DNA of 64,000 nt from positions 124,001 through 188,000 of the forward strand of contig NZ_MTHB01000109.1 of NCBI RefSeq assembly GCF_002220365.1. The letters are read 5' to 3'. A program made the position numbers and the translations under genes. The stretch's first letter is position 1, and every line of letters starts with the position of its first letter. Below, piece by piece: positions 9,186-18,574 of the stretch. The notes beneath the pieces were generated by a model, which did no database searches, was not told the DNA's origin, and saw only the letters and a list, made by a program, of their open reading frames with translations. The stretch is from Caballeronia sordidicola (GTDB lineage Bacteria > Pseudomonadota > Gammaproteobacteria > Burkholderiales > Burkholderiaceae).

Positions 9186-9938
9186 ATGACTAAAGCACGT
9201 AACTTGAAGATCGCCTCCGGACAAGCCGCTGAGCTCACGGTCAGTCCGTCGTCCAAGCCGTCGTCCAAGCCGTCGTCCAAGCGCGCGGTCAAGCGGGTGG
9301 TCAAGCGCAGCGACCCGCAACCATCAGCCGAGTTGCTCGCTCGCTACAGCGCGATCGCCGACGGCATAGTCTTGCTGTTTCCGCCGTACACGGAGGTCGT
9401 GATACACGACCTTGGCACGCAAACCGTTGTGCATGTAGCGAACAACCAGTCCAAACGCGAGCTTGGCGACGAATCATCGCTCGACGACATCGAATTCGAT
9501 CCGGACGAAAGGGTAATCGGTCCGTATGAAAAACTGGGGTGGGACGGCCGCAAGATTCGCTCGGTCAGTATTGTCGTGCGTAGCGATGCAGGTCAGGCGA
9601 TCGGCGTCATGTGCATCAATTTTCATGTTGCGGCACTGGAGCAAGCCAGGCAGGCGCTTGACCTGCTCCTCTCAACCACCACGCTGCAACCACAGCCCGA
9701 GAAGCTGTTCCAGGACGACTGGCAGGAGCGCGTGAATATCTTTCTCAACCACTGGCTGCAGGAACGCAAGCTCGCGCTGTCCATGCTGACGCGCGAGCAT
9801 AAGCGCGCGCTCATAGAAGCATTGCATGAGCAAGGCGCGTTCAAGGGCAAGAGCGCGGCTAACTATGTGGCGAAGGTACTGACGATCGGCCGCGCCACGG
9901 TGTTCAATTATCTGAAGGAACTGAGGGGCAACGAGTGA
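9186..9938 (+). CDS. YheO/DauR-like PAS and HTH transcriptional regulator
   Basis: A 250-residue protein. Residues 1-45 are a low-complexity Lys/Ser/Pro tail with a tandem PSSK repeat encoded by a 12-base DNA repeat near 9249-9280. Residues about 50-160 are the YheO-like PAS domain (ADGIVLLFPPYTEVVIHDLG, then IGVMCINF). Residues about 195-248 are an HTH_22-type helix-turn-helix ending ATVFNYLKELRG. The best characterised relative, DauR, represses arginine-racemization genes that include an ornithine-cyclodeaminase-family enzyme, and an OCD-family gene is two genes downstream here. The ligand is unknown. Confidence 0.88.
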   Translation: MTKARNLKIASGQAAELTVSPSSKPSSKPSSKRAVKRVVKRSDPQPSAELLARYSAIADGIVLLFPPYTEVVIHDLGTQTVVHVANNQSKRELGDESSLDDIEFDPDERVIGPYEKLGWDGRKIRSVSIVVRSDAGQAIGVMCINFHVAALEQARQALDLLLSTTTLQPQPEKLFQDDWQERVNIFLNHWLQERKLALSMLTREHKRALIEALHEQGAFKGKSAANYVAKVLTIGRATVFNYLKELRGNE

Positions 9939-10906
9939 TGAATGAACTGTTTCAACGCATTGAGGAAGCGCATCGCGCCATTCGACCGCAAGTAAGCGTC
10001 ACGCCGCTTGCATTCAGTCCGATGTTATCGAAGGCGACCGGATGCGACGTGTACCTGAAGTGCGAGCATCTGCAGCATACCGGCTCGTTCAAGTTTCGCG
10101 GCGCGACCAACAAGCTGCGCCTGCTCGACGCAGACGCGCGCCGCAACGGTGTGCTCACGGTGTCGAGCGGCAATCATGGTCAGGGCGTGGCGCTCGCCGG
10201 CAAGCTTGCGGGCGTGCCCGTCACGGTCTATGCATCCACATCCGCCGCGGCGATCAAGCTCGACGCTATTCGTGCGCTGGGCGCCGAGGTGGTGACGCTA
10301 AACGACACAACGCTGGCCGTCGAACTTGAAGCCGCCCGTCAGGCAAAGGTCCGGGGCATGACGTTCGTGTCGCCCTACAACGATCTCGACGTCATAGCCG
10401 GACAGGGCACGATTGGCATGGAACTGCATGAGCAGGCAAGCGGCACGATTGCCGATCTGGCGGCGGTGTTCGCCTCCGTCGGCGGCGGCGGCCTTATTTC
10501 CGGTATCGGCACGGCGGTCAAAACACTGCTTCCGCAAACCGACGTGATCGGCTGCTGGCCCTCGAACTCGACCGCTTTGTATAGTTCACTCAAAGCGGGC
10601 AAGATCATAGACGTTGAGGAAAGCGAAACAATTTCCGATGGTACCGCGGGCGGTGTAGAACCCGGCTCAGTGACCTTCGATATTGGCCGGGAAGTCATTG
10701 CCGGTACCGCGCTGGTGACGGAAGAAGAGATCCGGGCTGCCATGAAGCTGCTTGCGCAAACCGACCGCTGGATGGTTGAAGGCGCGGCCTGTGTCGCGCT
10801 GGCATCAATGTTGAAACTTGGCTCCCGGTATCAGGGCCGTGCGGTAGCCGTGGTGCTTTGTGGACGCAATATCATGCTGAACAAATTCATCGAGGCTGTT
10901 AAGTGA
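9938..10906 (+). CDS. Threonine dehydratase-like PLP enzyme (EutB/serine-threonine dehydratase family)
   Basis: The ATG at 9938 overlaps the previous stop by one base (TGATG), with AGGGG before it; a GTG three bases upstream is possible. The 322 residues carry the fold type II PLP signatures: the lysine in SFKFRGATNKL, the SSGNHGQGVALAGKLAG loop and the phosphate-binding VGGGGLISG. Size and sequence fit biodegradative Thr/Ser dehydratases, hydroxyaspartate dehydratase and EutB of hydroxyectoine use. It is coupled to an OCD-family gene, as in eutBC and in the beta-hydroxyaspartate cycle (bhcB, bhcD). The diagnostic partners eutD/eutE and bhcC are absent, so the substrate stays open. Confidence 0.88.
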   Translation: MNELFQRIEEAHRAIRPQVSVTPLAFSPMLSKATGCDVYLKCEHLQHTGSFKFRGATNKLRLLDADARRNGVLTVSSGNHGQGVALAGKLAGVPVTVYASTSAAAIKLDAIRALGAEVVTLNDTTLAVELEAARQAKVRGMTFVSPYNDLDVIAGQGTIGMELHEQASGTIADLAAVFASVGGGGLISGIGTAVKTLLPQTDVIGCWPSNSTALYSSLKAGKIIDVEESETISDGTAGGVEPGSVTFDIGREVIAGTALVTEEEIRAAMKLLAQTDRWMVEGAACVALASMLKLGSRYQGRAVAVVLCGRNIMLNKFIEAVK

Positions 10907-11844
10907 AAATCTGGACGAAAGACGAAATTATCGCGCGCTTCAATATGGAGCGCGCGGTGCGGATGATCGAGGAAGGTTTCGTGGCTTACTCCCGCAAGAC
11001 CGTCCAGGTGCCGCCGGTCCAGAACTTCCAGTTCGACGCGGCCAACGGCGATTGTTGTGTCAAGTCCGCTTATGTAGAGGGTGCAGCGGCTTTTGCGGTC
11101 AAGGTGTCTACCGGCTTCTACGATAACCCCAAGCAAGGCTTGCCGAGCAACAACGGCCTGATCGTGCTTTTTTCCGCCACGACAGGCGAGCCGGTCGCCC
11201 TGTTGCAGGATGAAGGCTGGCTCACCTGCGTGCGCACGGCGCTCGCCGGACAACTCGCCGCACGATTGCTCGCGCCGCGCGAGGTGCATGGAATTGGCAT
11301 TATCGGCAGCGGCGAGCAAGCGCGGTTGCAGCTTGAGTATTTGCAACCGGTGACCGGTTGCCGGGATGTATTCGTATGGGGGCCGAGCGCGAAAAACCGC
11401 GGCCACTACGTCGAGAAAATGTCGGCACTAGGCTTCAACGTGCGGGCGATGGACTCTGCTGAAGAAGTTGCGGCGAACGCCAACCTGATAGTCACCACAA
11501 CACCGTCTCGCGAACCGCTGCTGCGCTCCGAGTGGATCCGCAACGGCACGCATATCACAGCGGTGGGCGCGGACAGCGCCAGCAAGCAGGAACTGGATCC
11601 GGCAATCATCTGTCGCGCCAGGGTGATCGTGGTGGATTCGATCGATCAGTGCAGCAAATACGGCGAAGTCTCGCATGCGCTGTCCGCCGGGCTGATTCAT
11701 GCGGAGCAGTTGCTTGAACTCGGCGCATTGCTGGACGCCGGCCAGCGCGCTCGCGACGATACCAACCTTGCCCAGATCACGGTGGCCGACCTCACCGGCG
11801 TGGCGGTGCAGGATGTGCAGATTGCAGCTAGCGTGGGTGCCTGA
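10903..11844 (+). CDS. Ornithine cyclodeaminase / mu-crystallin family protein
   Basis: A GTG start at 10903 overlaps the preceding stop by four bases. The 313 residues show the family pattern: VSTGFYDNPKQGLPSNNGLIVLF near the substrate site, LLQDEGWLTCVRTALAG, the Rossmann loop IGIIGSGEQARLQLEYL, and GTHITAVGADSASKQELD. Members include ornithine cyclodeaminase, EutC, iminosuccinate reductase BhcD and DauB, all acting on imines or amino acids with NAD(P)H. Pairing with a dehydratase-like enzyme suggests that one makes and the other reduces or deaminates an imine. The exact reaction is not known. Confidence 0.9.
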   Translation: MKIWTKDEIIARFNMERAVRMIEEGFVAYSRKTVQVPPVQNFQFDAANGDCCVKSAYVEGAAAFAVKVSTGFYDNPKQGLPSNNGLIVLFSATTGEPVALLQDEGWLTCVRTALAGQLAARLLAPREVHGIGIIGSGEQARLQLEYLQPVTGCRDVFVWGPSAKNRGHYVEKMSALGFNVRAMDSAEEVAANANLIVTTTPSREPLLRSEWIRNGTHITAVGADSASKQELDPAIICRARVIVVDSIDQCSKYGEVSHALSAGLIHAEQLLELGALLDAGQRARDDTNLAQITVADLTGVAVQDVQIAASVGA

Positions 11845-11892
11845 ACGGTTTGACGCGTCGAAATTTCAGCGCGGCCATGGCGCTCTGCGCGA

Positions 11893-12672
11893 TCAACCCG
11901 CCGCGCTGAACCTCGTGCCGTAATACGGCTGCGATAGGGCCTTCGCCGAGCGTATGAGGTCCTCGAGCATGGCCGCGCGCTTGTTCAAGTCGGTGTCGCG
12001 GCTGGTCATGAAACATAGCGCAGCAACGGCGTGTCCGTTCTTGTCCCGCACGGGCGCGGCCATGCAGTATCGGAACGTGTGGGACAGGCCTTCCGTGCAG
12101 AAAAATCCTTGTTGTGCGGCGCGCTCGACATCGCCCAGGAATTCCGGCACTTCGATCCGCTTGCCGTTGTCGAGCACGAAGTCTTCTTGCGGAATCAATG
12201 CGCGAATCTCGACCGCGCTCAAGTGACCGAGCAGCAAGCGGCCGGACGCGGTCCACGGAATGGGGACTTTCACGCCTATATCCGAACTGATGTTGAACGG
12301 ACGCGAGCTGTTTTCCGACAGCACCACGGTGTATTTATTCCCTTCGAGCATGCAGAGCTGCGCGGTCTCGTCGTGGCGCCGGACAAGGCCGAGAATGGCC
12401 TGGTGCGCCCGGCTGATCAGGTCGTTGTGCACCGCGTAGTCGGACCCGTAGTAGTGCATCTCCCGGCCGAAGAACACGCTCCCGTCCGCGCCCGCTTCCA
12501 GCCAGCCGGCCTCGGTCAGGATCGTCACGAGTTCGTAGATGCTGGAACGCGGCGCACCCGTTGCTTCAATCAGTTCGCGCATGGTCATGGGACGCCGCAC
12601 GCTATGCAATTGCTTGAGGATGGAGACGACCCGGTCGACTCCCCTCGCCCTTGAAGATTCCTGTACAGACAT
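11893..12672 (-). CDS. IclR family transcriptional regulator
   Basis: A 259-residue regulator with GGAG before the ATG. The N-terminal winged helix-turn-helix reads RPMTMRELIEATGAPRSSIYELVTIL. The C-terminal effector domain has IPWTASGRLLLGHL, then MAAPVRDKNGHAVAALCF, typical of IclR. It converges on the OCD gene and lies next to a divergently placed ABC transport operon, so it probably controls the catabolic genes, the importer or both. BhcR of the beta-hydroxyaspartate cycle is also IclR-type, which is only suggestive. Confidence 0.9.
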   Translation of the reverse strand: MSVQESSRARGVDRVVSILKQLHSVRRPMTMRELIEATGAPRSSIYELVTILTEAGWLEAGADGSVFFGREMHYYGSDYAVHNDLISRAHQAILGLVRRHDETAQLCMLEGNKYTVVLSENSSRPFNISSDIGVKVPIPWTASGRLLLGHLSAVEIRALIPQEDFVLDNGKRIEVPEFLGDVERAAQQGFFCTEGLSHTFRYCMAAPVRDKNGHAVAALCFMTSRDTDLNKRAAMLEDLIRSAKALSQPYYGTRFSAAG

Positions 12673-12749
12673 GACTCGAACTCCGTCGGCTATATGATTC
12701 GCTGTTTCGATCTTTGACTGACGCGAGTTTAGCGCGTGGACGCTTGCTT

Positions 12750-12785
12750 ATGCGGCTGCTAATGCGGCTGCTAATGCGGCTGCCA
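12750..12785. repeat. Short tandem repeat, three copies of a 12-base unit
   Basis: ATGCGGCTGCTA occurs at 12750, 12762 and (last copy imperfect) 12774, between the IclR start and the 3' end of the ABC ATPase gene. It lies outside any supported gene. Confidence 0.7.
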
Positions 12786-12820
12786 GTGTGGATGCATAAG
12801 CGCTCGCATACCGGTCGTAC

Positions 12821-13585
12821 TCAATGGTCGAGTACCCGGTGCAGGAACTGCTGCGTGCGCTCGTTCTGCGGATTCACGAAGATCTGCTCGGGCGCGCCCT
12901 GCTCGGCGATCACGCCTTTGTCCATGAACACCACGCGATCCGCCGTCTTGCGCGCGAAACCCATTTCATGCGTGACGACCACCATGGTCATGCCATCGCG
13001 TGCAAGGCCGCGCATGACCTCGGTGACTTCGCCGACCAGTTCCGGATCAAGCGCGGAGGTCGCTTCATCGAAGAACATGATGCCCGGCTCTACAGCCAGC
13101 GCGCGTGCAATGGCTACGCGTTGCTGCTGGCCGCCCGACAACTGGCTCGGATAGTGATCGGCGCGATCGGCGAGACCTACGCGATCCAGTGCGTCCATCG
13201 CGCGCTTGCGGGCGTCCACCGGATTCATCTTGCGTGCCTTGATCAAGGCCAGCGAGACATTGCCCAATGCATCCTTGTGCGGGAATAAATTGAACTGCTG
13301 GAACACCATGCCTACGTGACCACGAATTTCGCGTGCGCGGCGCGCGTCGTGGAGCGGCACTTCGTTGACCCAGACCTCGCCGGCGTCAGCGGTTTCAAGA
13401 CCGCTCATGATCCGCAATACGGTGCTCTTGCCAGAACCGGACGCGCCAATGAGGACGAGTACTTCGCCCTGATGCACCTCGAGGTTGATCTGCTTGAGCA
13501 CCTGGGTCGTACCGAACGATTTGGTGACGCCGGTCAGGTTGATGATGGGCTTGACGAGCGGCTGAGACGCGATGGCGGTGTTCAT
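12821..13585 (-). CDS. Polar amino-acid ABC transporter, ATP-binding protein
   Basis: A 254-residue ATPase with Walker [11 protein letters not shown]-loop FQQFNLFPH, signature [15 protein letters not shown], Walker [15 protein letters not shown] and switch His in [19 protein letters not shown] and THEMGFA are characteristic of the GlnQ/HisP/GltL branch. The start overlaps the upstream permease stop by four bases. It is the last gene of a four-gene importer operon next to amino-acid catabolic genes, so it powers uptake of their substrate. Confidence 0.95.
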   Translation of the reverse strand: MNTAIASQPLVKPIINLTGVTKSFGTTQVLKQINLEVHQGEVLVLIGASGSGKSTVLRIMSGLETADAGEVWVNEVPLHDARRAREIRGHVGMVFQQFNLFPHKDALGNVSLALIKARKMNPVDARKRAMDALDRVGLADRADHYPSQLSGGQQQRVAIARALAVEPGIMFFDEATSALDPELVGEVTEVMRGLARDGMTMVVVTHEMGFARKTADRVVFMDKGVIAEQGAPEQIFVNPQNERTQQFLHRVLDH

Positions 13586-14238
13586 GACAACAGGCTCCTT
13601 CTTCGATCATGGCGGCGCACCCACCGCGACAGGGGAAAGCACACAATGAAATACAGCAGGGCAACCAGGCCATAGATTTCCACCGGCTGGCCGATCCGGT
13701 CGACAATCGCCTGGCCCTGATGCATCAACTCCGACATGCCGATCATGCTGACTATCGACGTGTCCTTGATGAGGGACAGATACTGGCCGATCAATGGCGG
13801 CAGCACGATCTTTCCGGTCTGCGGCAAGATCACTGAAAAGAACGCCTGCATCTTGCTCAGTCCGAGGATCTGCGAGACTTCCCACTGCCCCTTCTGGACC
13901 GATTCAATACCCGATCGGAAAACCTCTGCAATATAGGCGCCTTGATAGACGCTGAGCCCGATCACGCCCGCGGCAAATACGTCGATGGCGTAACCAAAGT
14001 ACGACACGCCGAAATAGATGAACATCAGCGTGATCAGAACGGGCGTGCCGCGAAACAGCTCGATATAGAGCCGGGCGAGGCGCGGCGTGCCCCAGGGCCC
14101 GAAGGTCCGCAAGACAGCGGCCAGCAGCCCGACCAGCGTGCCGCCCACAATGGCCGCTACAGAGAGAATGAGCGTTGTCAGCAGGCCTTGAAGCAGGATG
14201 GGAAGACTGGACATCAACAGGTCGCTTGTCATGGTCAC
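13582..14238 (-). CDS. Polar amino-acid ABC transporter, permease protein (second)
   Basis: A 218-residue HisM/GlnP-type permease with several hydrophobic segments. The EAA-like loop is seen in [27 protein letters not shown], preceded by [20 protein letters not shown], the family's RGTP signature. It overlaps both neighbours by four bases, so the three genes are translationally coupled. It likely forms a heterodimer with the permease encoded just upstream. Confidence 0.93.
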   Translation of the reverse strand: MTMTSDLLMSSLPILLQGLLTTLILSVAAIVGGTLVGLLAAVLRTFGPWGTPRLARLYIELFRGTPVLITLMFIYFGVSYFGYAIDVFAAGVIGLSVYQGAYIAEVFRSGIESVQKGQWEVSQILGLSKMQAFFSVILPQTGKIVLPPLIGQYLSLIKDTSIVSMIGMSELMHQGQAIVDRIGQPVEIYGLVALLYFIVCFPLSRWVRRHDRRRSLLS

Positions 14239-14960
14239 TCTCCTGTTCCAGGGCTTACACGGCGCCTGATGATCAATGGCCGGCGTGCGCGTTTTGCCAG
14301 CACGAGCGGCGGGTGAAACAGCCGCGCCCCGATCATCCCGGCGACCCAGGACAAAAAGTTGCTCAGTACCAGATAGGCAATCAACGTGATCGTGAACGTC
14401 TGGATGTACAGCAACGTGCGCGCGTTGATCACGGTCGCCATGCCGGTCAGCTCCGGCAACGCGATAGCCGACAGCAGCGAAGTTCCGAGCAGAAGCTGGA
14501 TCAGGTTGTTCACGATCGCGGGATAGACGGCGCGTGCGGCCTGCGGCATCACCACCTCAATGAAGATCTGCGAACGCTCCAGCCCGAGAATGGATGCTGC
14601 TTCCAACTGACCTCGCGGCACTGACTGAATACCTGCCCTGAACACTTCGGCAAGGTACGCACCCACGTTTACGCCGAGCGCAATCACCCCGGCCGTATAT
14701 GCATCGAGCGTGATGCCCATTGACGGCAGGCCGAAAAAAACAATGAAGATCTGCAGCAGCACCGGCGTGTTGCGGATCACCTCGATGTAACAACTCGATA
14801 TCGCCCGCAGCACCGCGACGCGCGATGTGCTTGCCAGTGCGGCCAGCAAGCCGAGCAACATCGCCACGACGAAGGCCAGCAACGTGACCTGAAGCGTCAG
14901 CCACGCCGCCCGGACAAAATCGTTCAGATAGCCCGACAGGGTCACCCATTGATAGCTCAT
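14235..14960 (-). CDS. Polar amino-acid ABC transporter, permease protein (first)
   Basis: A 241-residue permease of the His/Glu/Gln/Arg/opine family. It shows YIEVIRNTPVLLQIFIVFFGLP and the ATPase-contacting loop SVPRGQLEAASILGLERSQIF. Five or so membrane segments are apparent. It lies 43 bases downstream of the binding-protein gene and overlaps the next permease by four bases. The solute is probably the compound used by the neighbouring dehydratase/OCD/aminotransferase set. Confidence 0.93.
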   Translation of the reverse strand: MSYQWVTLSGYLNDFVRAAWLTLQVTLLAFVVAMLLGLLAALASTSRVAVLRAISSCYIEVIRNTPVLLQIFIVFFGLPSMGITLDAYTAGVIALGVNVGAYLAEVFRAGIQSVPRGQLEAASILGLERSQIFIEVVMPQAARAVYPAIVNNLIQLLLGTSLLSAIALPELTGMATVINARTLLYIQTFTITLIAYLVLSNFLSWVAGMIGARLFHPPLVLAKRARRPLIIRRRVSPGTGE

Positions 14961-15003
14961 TGCTCCTCCGTCGTAAGCCTTGCGAGATGCAGGCGATAAC
15001 GCT

Positions 15004-15837
15004 TCAGTACTGCGGATTCAGCGGGAAACGCGGATCGGCGCCGAACCACTTCTTGTAGAGCTGGGCGTTAAGCTTCGACGCGTTGACCTGAAACAGGAAC
15101 AGGTTCAGGTAGTCGAGCCAGACTTGATCGCCCGCTTTCACACCGAATGCGTTGTATTCAAGCGGAACCAGCGCCTCGTCCGTCACGGTCAACTCGGGGT
15201 CGAGCGAGGCCTGATACGCAAGGAAGTTGTTGTCTTCGATCATTGCGTCGGCCTGGCCTTGCTTGACTGCAAGAATGGCCGCCTGCGAACTGTCGAATTC
15301 CTGGATCTTCACCTGCATGTTCAGCGCCCGTACTTCGTCGCCGTTCGTCGATCCCTTGACGGTAGCGATGGTGCGGTTGGACATGTCCTTGATCGACTTG
15401 ATGCCGCTGCTCTTCTTGACGAGCAGCGCCTCGCTGGCCACCACGTAGGGATTGGTGAAGCCGATTTCCTTGGCCCGTTCCAGATTGCGGGTGAAGTTGC
15501 AGAACACGACGTCGACCTTGCTGGTCTGCAGATTCGGAATACGGTTGGCGCTCGTCGTATTGACCACTTCCAGCTTCACGCCCATTTGCTTCGCCAGCTC
15601 TTTCGCCAGGTCGACGTCGTAACCATCGGCCGCACCATCCTTGTTGTAAAAACCGAAGGGCGCGAAGCTCAGGCAGTCGCCGACGCGCAGCGTGCCCCGC
15701 TGCAAGACCGCCTTCAGCGTGGACTCTGCTGCGCCTGCCTGATCTGAGGTGGCGACCTTCGTGCAGCCGGACAACATCAACAGACCGGCCACCGCGAATA
15801 AACAGACAACACGTGCGCTTTCTTTGACAAGTCTCAT
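15004..15837 (-). CDS. Amino-acid ABC transporter substrate-binding lipoprotein
   Basis: The 277-residue protein begins with a lipoprotein signal peptide whose lipobox is LSGC (Cys at about residue 25), so it is probably anchored in the membrane and faces the periplasm. The SBP_bac_3 fold is evident from GTLRVGDCLSFAPFGFYNKDGAADGYDVDLAKEL, then DVVFCNFTRNLERAKEIGFTNPY and KWFGADPRFPL at the end. It is the first gene of the importer operon. Binding specificity cannot be read with confidence. Confidence 0.92.
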   Translation of the reverse strand: MRLVKESARVVCLFAVAGLLMLSGCTKVATSDQAGAAESTLKAVLQRGTLRVGDCLSFAPFGFYNKDGAADGYDVDLAKELAKQMGVKLEVVNTTSANRIPNLQTSKVDVVFCNFTRNLERAKEIGFTNPYVVASEALLVKKSSGIKSIKDMSNRTIATVKGSTNGDEVRALNMQVKIQEFDSSQAAILAVKQGQADAMIEDNNFLAYQASLDPELTVTDEALVPLEYNAFGVKAGDQVWLDYLNLFLFQVNASKLNAQLYKKWFGADPRFPLNPQY

Positions 15838-16489
15838 TTGGGTCTCAGCCTTGAAAGTGAAAATGTCAGTTCAGGGACAGACGGCGGCGGCCAGGGAAGA
15901 TCCCGGATTCAACGCCCTCACCATGCCGGCGCATGGGCCTGCATAAAATGATGTTGCACACGGTCCTGCCTCGCGTGAAAGCGCGACCAGACCGGATAAA
16001 CCGCGGTAAACCGTTTGTCTGGTATATCGGAATGATGTCCGGTACAGCAGATGACCGAAGTCTTCCACAGAAAAAAACACGTTGCAATGGGGGATGCCGC
16101 TGATTCGAAGTGGTCGTTAAACACTTACATTCCGTCTTGCATTTCGCTTACCGCCGCGTGCGTTGCGGATAATTTGGAGAGTGCTCCGCGCGGGGAACCC
16201 GGGTGAATGGTCGCGCGCGTGATCGACAGAGGCGGGTGTAACGTCGCAGATGCGGTGGCTGGCGACGCTTTGGTGATGGACGGCAACAGTCACAAGAAGA
16301 TCGGTTATATCCCGACGGGCGCCGGTGCGAAAACACTGTCCCAGCCAATATGGTAAGTACTTCTACTTTTCTGGATCGCGGATTGGACTGGGCTCGCGGC
16401 CAAGGCGGAACTGACGAGGTTGTCGACATCGACATCCGGCCGGCTGACATGCTGCCGACGCTGTCGATACGCCTGCTTGCGCGAAAATC
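15838..16489. other. Intergenic region upstream of the binding-protein gene
   Basis: This stretch contains the importer promoter side and no supported gene. Near 15990-16015 the heptamer TAAACCG occurs twice, three bases apart, inside a quasi-palindromic context around CCGCGG, which could be an operator. The open frames here have no family resemblance. Confidence 0.35.
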
Positions 16490-16655
16490 CGAAAATTGGT
16501 CGGTCACGCACGGCAGCCTCGTGCAATCGCGTGCGCATCAGGTACTGGTGCAGCGTCACACCCGCTACTTGCAGGAACAGGCGCAGAAAATGATAGGGAC
16601 TGGTCGCCGCGTCGCGCGCGAAATTCGTAGACCGGTGAACAATTGCAGGATCAGG
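16490..16655 (-). pseudogene. AraC-family DNA-binding domain remnant
   Basis: On the minus strand the frame reads STNFARDAATSPYHFLRLF and then LQVAGVTLHQYLMRTRLHEAAVR. This is the second half of an AraC HTH domain, whose consensus has SPYHFxRxF followed by TPxxYLxxxRLxxA. No start, effector domain or second helix-turn-helix remains, and the reading soon becomes unrelated sequence. It is a truncated remnant. Confidence 0.65.
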
Positions 16656-16753
16656 GACAGACGTGGTGCCTCAAAGCGGATTTCTTCGCACGCCGCGTGA
16701 AAGACTAGCGGGGAATTGGAGATCCCGTTCAAACGTGCGCGGCCAGCCGACTA

Positions 16754-18103
16754 TCAAGCTGTCCGTGGTGCACCAGAAGTTGCCGAGTCGATATTTCGAG
16801 TCTTCAGCGCGAGCAGCAGGACAAACAAGGCGGAACACAATACCGGCACGGACGCCGCGTGAAACAGCGACGCGTTGGACCAGTTCAGCGCGATCAACTG
16901 ACCGCCGACCAGCGGCCCGATCACCGAGCCAATGCGCCCGATGCCCAGGCTCCAGCCGATTCCCGTCGAGCGCACCGACGTGGGGTAATAGTGCCCGGCG
17001 AGCGCATTGACCGCTGGCTGGCCTCCGACCACGCAGAAGCCACCCGCGAACACGACGATCAATAACCACGGCAATGCATGCGCGACGGTACCGATCATGC
17101 CAACGAAGATGGCAGCGAAGAAGAAACATACGAACAGCACCCGGACAAAGCCGAAGCGCTCGATAAACCAGCCAAGCAGCAAGGTGCCGAGCACGCCGCC
17201 CGTCTGCAACGCGGTACCGACAATCACCGCGGTTCCCGGTGAATAGCCGGCATCGCGCATGACAGTCGGCAGCCAGTTTGACAGAAAGTAGAGGTCGATC
17301 AGGTTCATGAAGCTGATCGACCACAGAATCAGCGTCACCGCCGTGCGGCCCGCGCGAAACAACTCGGCAACAGGTGCACCACCCGTGTTCTTTTCGCGGA
17401 CTACGATGGTCGATGCTGCGTCAATCCGCAGCGTGGGGTCGAACCGCGCGAGCCATGCGCGCGCACGCCCCTTGTGACCCTTCAGCACCAGGAACTGCAG
17501 GGACTCGGGCAAGCTCATCGTCATGGCAACAACCAGCAGAAGCGGCACCACGCCGCCCAGATAAAACACCGAGCGCCAGCCGTAGTTCGGAATCAGCCAT
17601 GCGCTGACAAAGCCGCCCAGCGCCGCGCCGAGCGTAAATCCGCATGAAACAAGCATCATTCGCTTCACGCGATGCGCTTGCGGACTAAACTCACCGACGA
17701 GCGCCATCGCGTTCGGCATGATGCAACCCAGGCCGATACCCGTGACAAAGCGCACAGCAATCAGCGCGGGGATCGTGGTGACGAAGGGGGTTGCAAGCAT
17801 CAGCAAACCAAAGCAGAGCATCGACAGGATCAACACCGGTCGCCGCCCGATCTTGTCGGCAAGTACCGAAAGACCCAGCGCGCCAATCAGCATGCCGAAC
17901 AGACTTGCGCTGAATACGGGACCGAGTGACGCCTTCGAAACGTGCCACTCGCCGATCACGCTCGGAGCCACGTAGCCCATCGCCTGGGCATCGAAACCGT
18001 CGATCACGAGGCATAAGCCGCACAACAAAAGCAACACGAAGTGGAACATCGGCCGGTGTGTTTCGTCGAGCAACCGCTCGACCTCGATCACGTCGGAATT
18101 CAT
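16754..18103 (-). CDS. MFS transporter, aromatic acid:H+ symporter (AAHS/PcaK-like)
   Basis: A 449-residue protein with about 12 membrane segments. Family signatures include VIDGFDAQAMGYVAPSV in the first helix (the D-G-F-D motif of AAHS carriers), the loop LADKIGRRPVL between helices 2 and 3, and VGGQPAVNALAGHYYPTSVRSTGIGW near helix 10. GAGGACC precedes the ATG. It lies at the edge of the quinate/shikimate region and probably imports an aromatic or hydroaromatic acid. Regulation is not evident in the upstream sequence. Confidence 0.9.
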   Translation of the reverse strand: MNSDVIEVERLLDETHRPMFHFVLLLLCGLCLVIDGFDAQAMGYVAPSVIGEWHVSKASLGPVFSASLFGMLIGALGLSVLADKIGRRPVLILSMLCFGLLMLATPFVTTIPALIAVRFVTGIGLGCIMPNAMALVGEFSPQAHRVKRMMLVSCGFTLGAALGGFVSAWLIPNYGWRSVFYLGGVVPLLLVVAMTMSLPESLQFLVLKGHKGRARAWLARFDPTLRIDAASTIVVREKNTGGAPVAELFRAGRTAVTLILWSISFMNLIDLYFLSNWLPTVMRDAGYSPGTAVIVGTALQTGGVLGTLLLGWFIERFGFVRVLFVCFFFAAIFVGMIGTVAHALPWLLIVVFAGGFCVVGGQPAVNALAGHYYPTSVRSTGIGWSLGIGRIGSVIGPLVGGQLIALNWSNASLFHAASVPVLCSALFVLLLALKTRNIDSATSGAPRTA

Positions 18104-18460
18104 GAATGGTCCTCGCTTGTGGGCTCACACCGGGCGAGCGAATGGATCGCTTCGCGCGGGGCATGAGTGCCGCTTAATCCGGTTCTTAAGGAAAAGATCA
18201 ACGTCGAGTTGACCCATGTTTTCACGCGCTGCAGCATACCTGTCGCATGCCGCCCAGCGGCGCCCGATGCAATTCAGGGCAACACCTCAGGAATTACGAA
18301 TTGTACAATCGGTTCACCAATAGTGAATTTACGTTAACCCTTACTCGGACGTTGATTTCTCTTTGATTGCCAATTGAAATCCAGGACCAGCGCAGGCGCG
18401 CGTGCCGATGCTGATCGTCGGGCATGCGCGAGAATTGATTGTCAGAACGAAATGTCAGAT
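18104..18460. other. Intergenic region between the AAHS carrier and the aroQ operon terminator
   Basis: No supported gene. The only open frame of note on the minus strand (18294-18488) runs into the terminator hairpin and has no family resemblance. The stretch near 18290-18350 is AT-richer and may hold the carrier promoter. Confidence 0.4.
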
Positions 18461-18497
18461 AAAAAAACCCGTCGTTTGCACGGTGCAAACGACGGGT
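18461..18497 (-). terminator. Rho-independent terminator of the porin-MFS-aroE-aroQ operon
   Basis: A perfect 15-base inverted repeat, ACCCGTCGTTTGCAC at 18467-18481 and its complement at 18483-18497 with a one-base spacer, is followed on the minus strand by seven T residues (A run at 18461-18467). It lies 78 bases past the aroQ stop, on the right strand. Confidence 0.9.
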
Positions 18498-18574
18498 CTG
18501 ATGGTCAACCGAAGGCGCTGATAAGCGCGGGGAAACATACGAGTAGAGCGTGAACTTGCACCCCCCCCACTCGC

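Noticed and set aside
9938..15837. A complete ectoine/hydroxyectoine degradation cluster
   Set aside because: eutB- and eutC-like genes and a polar importer are present, but eutA, eutD, eutE and an EnuR-type regulator are missing.
16350..16700. 116-codon plus-strand frame
   Set aside because: It is the antisense shadow of an AraC remnant and has no ribosome site.
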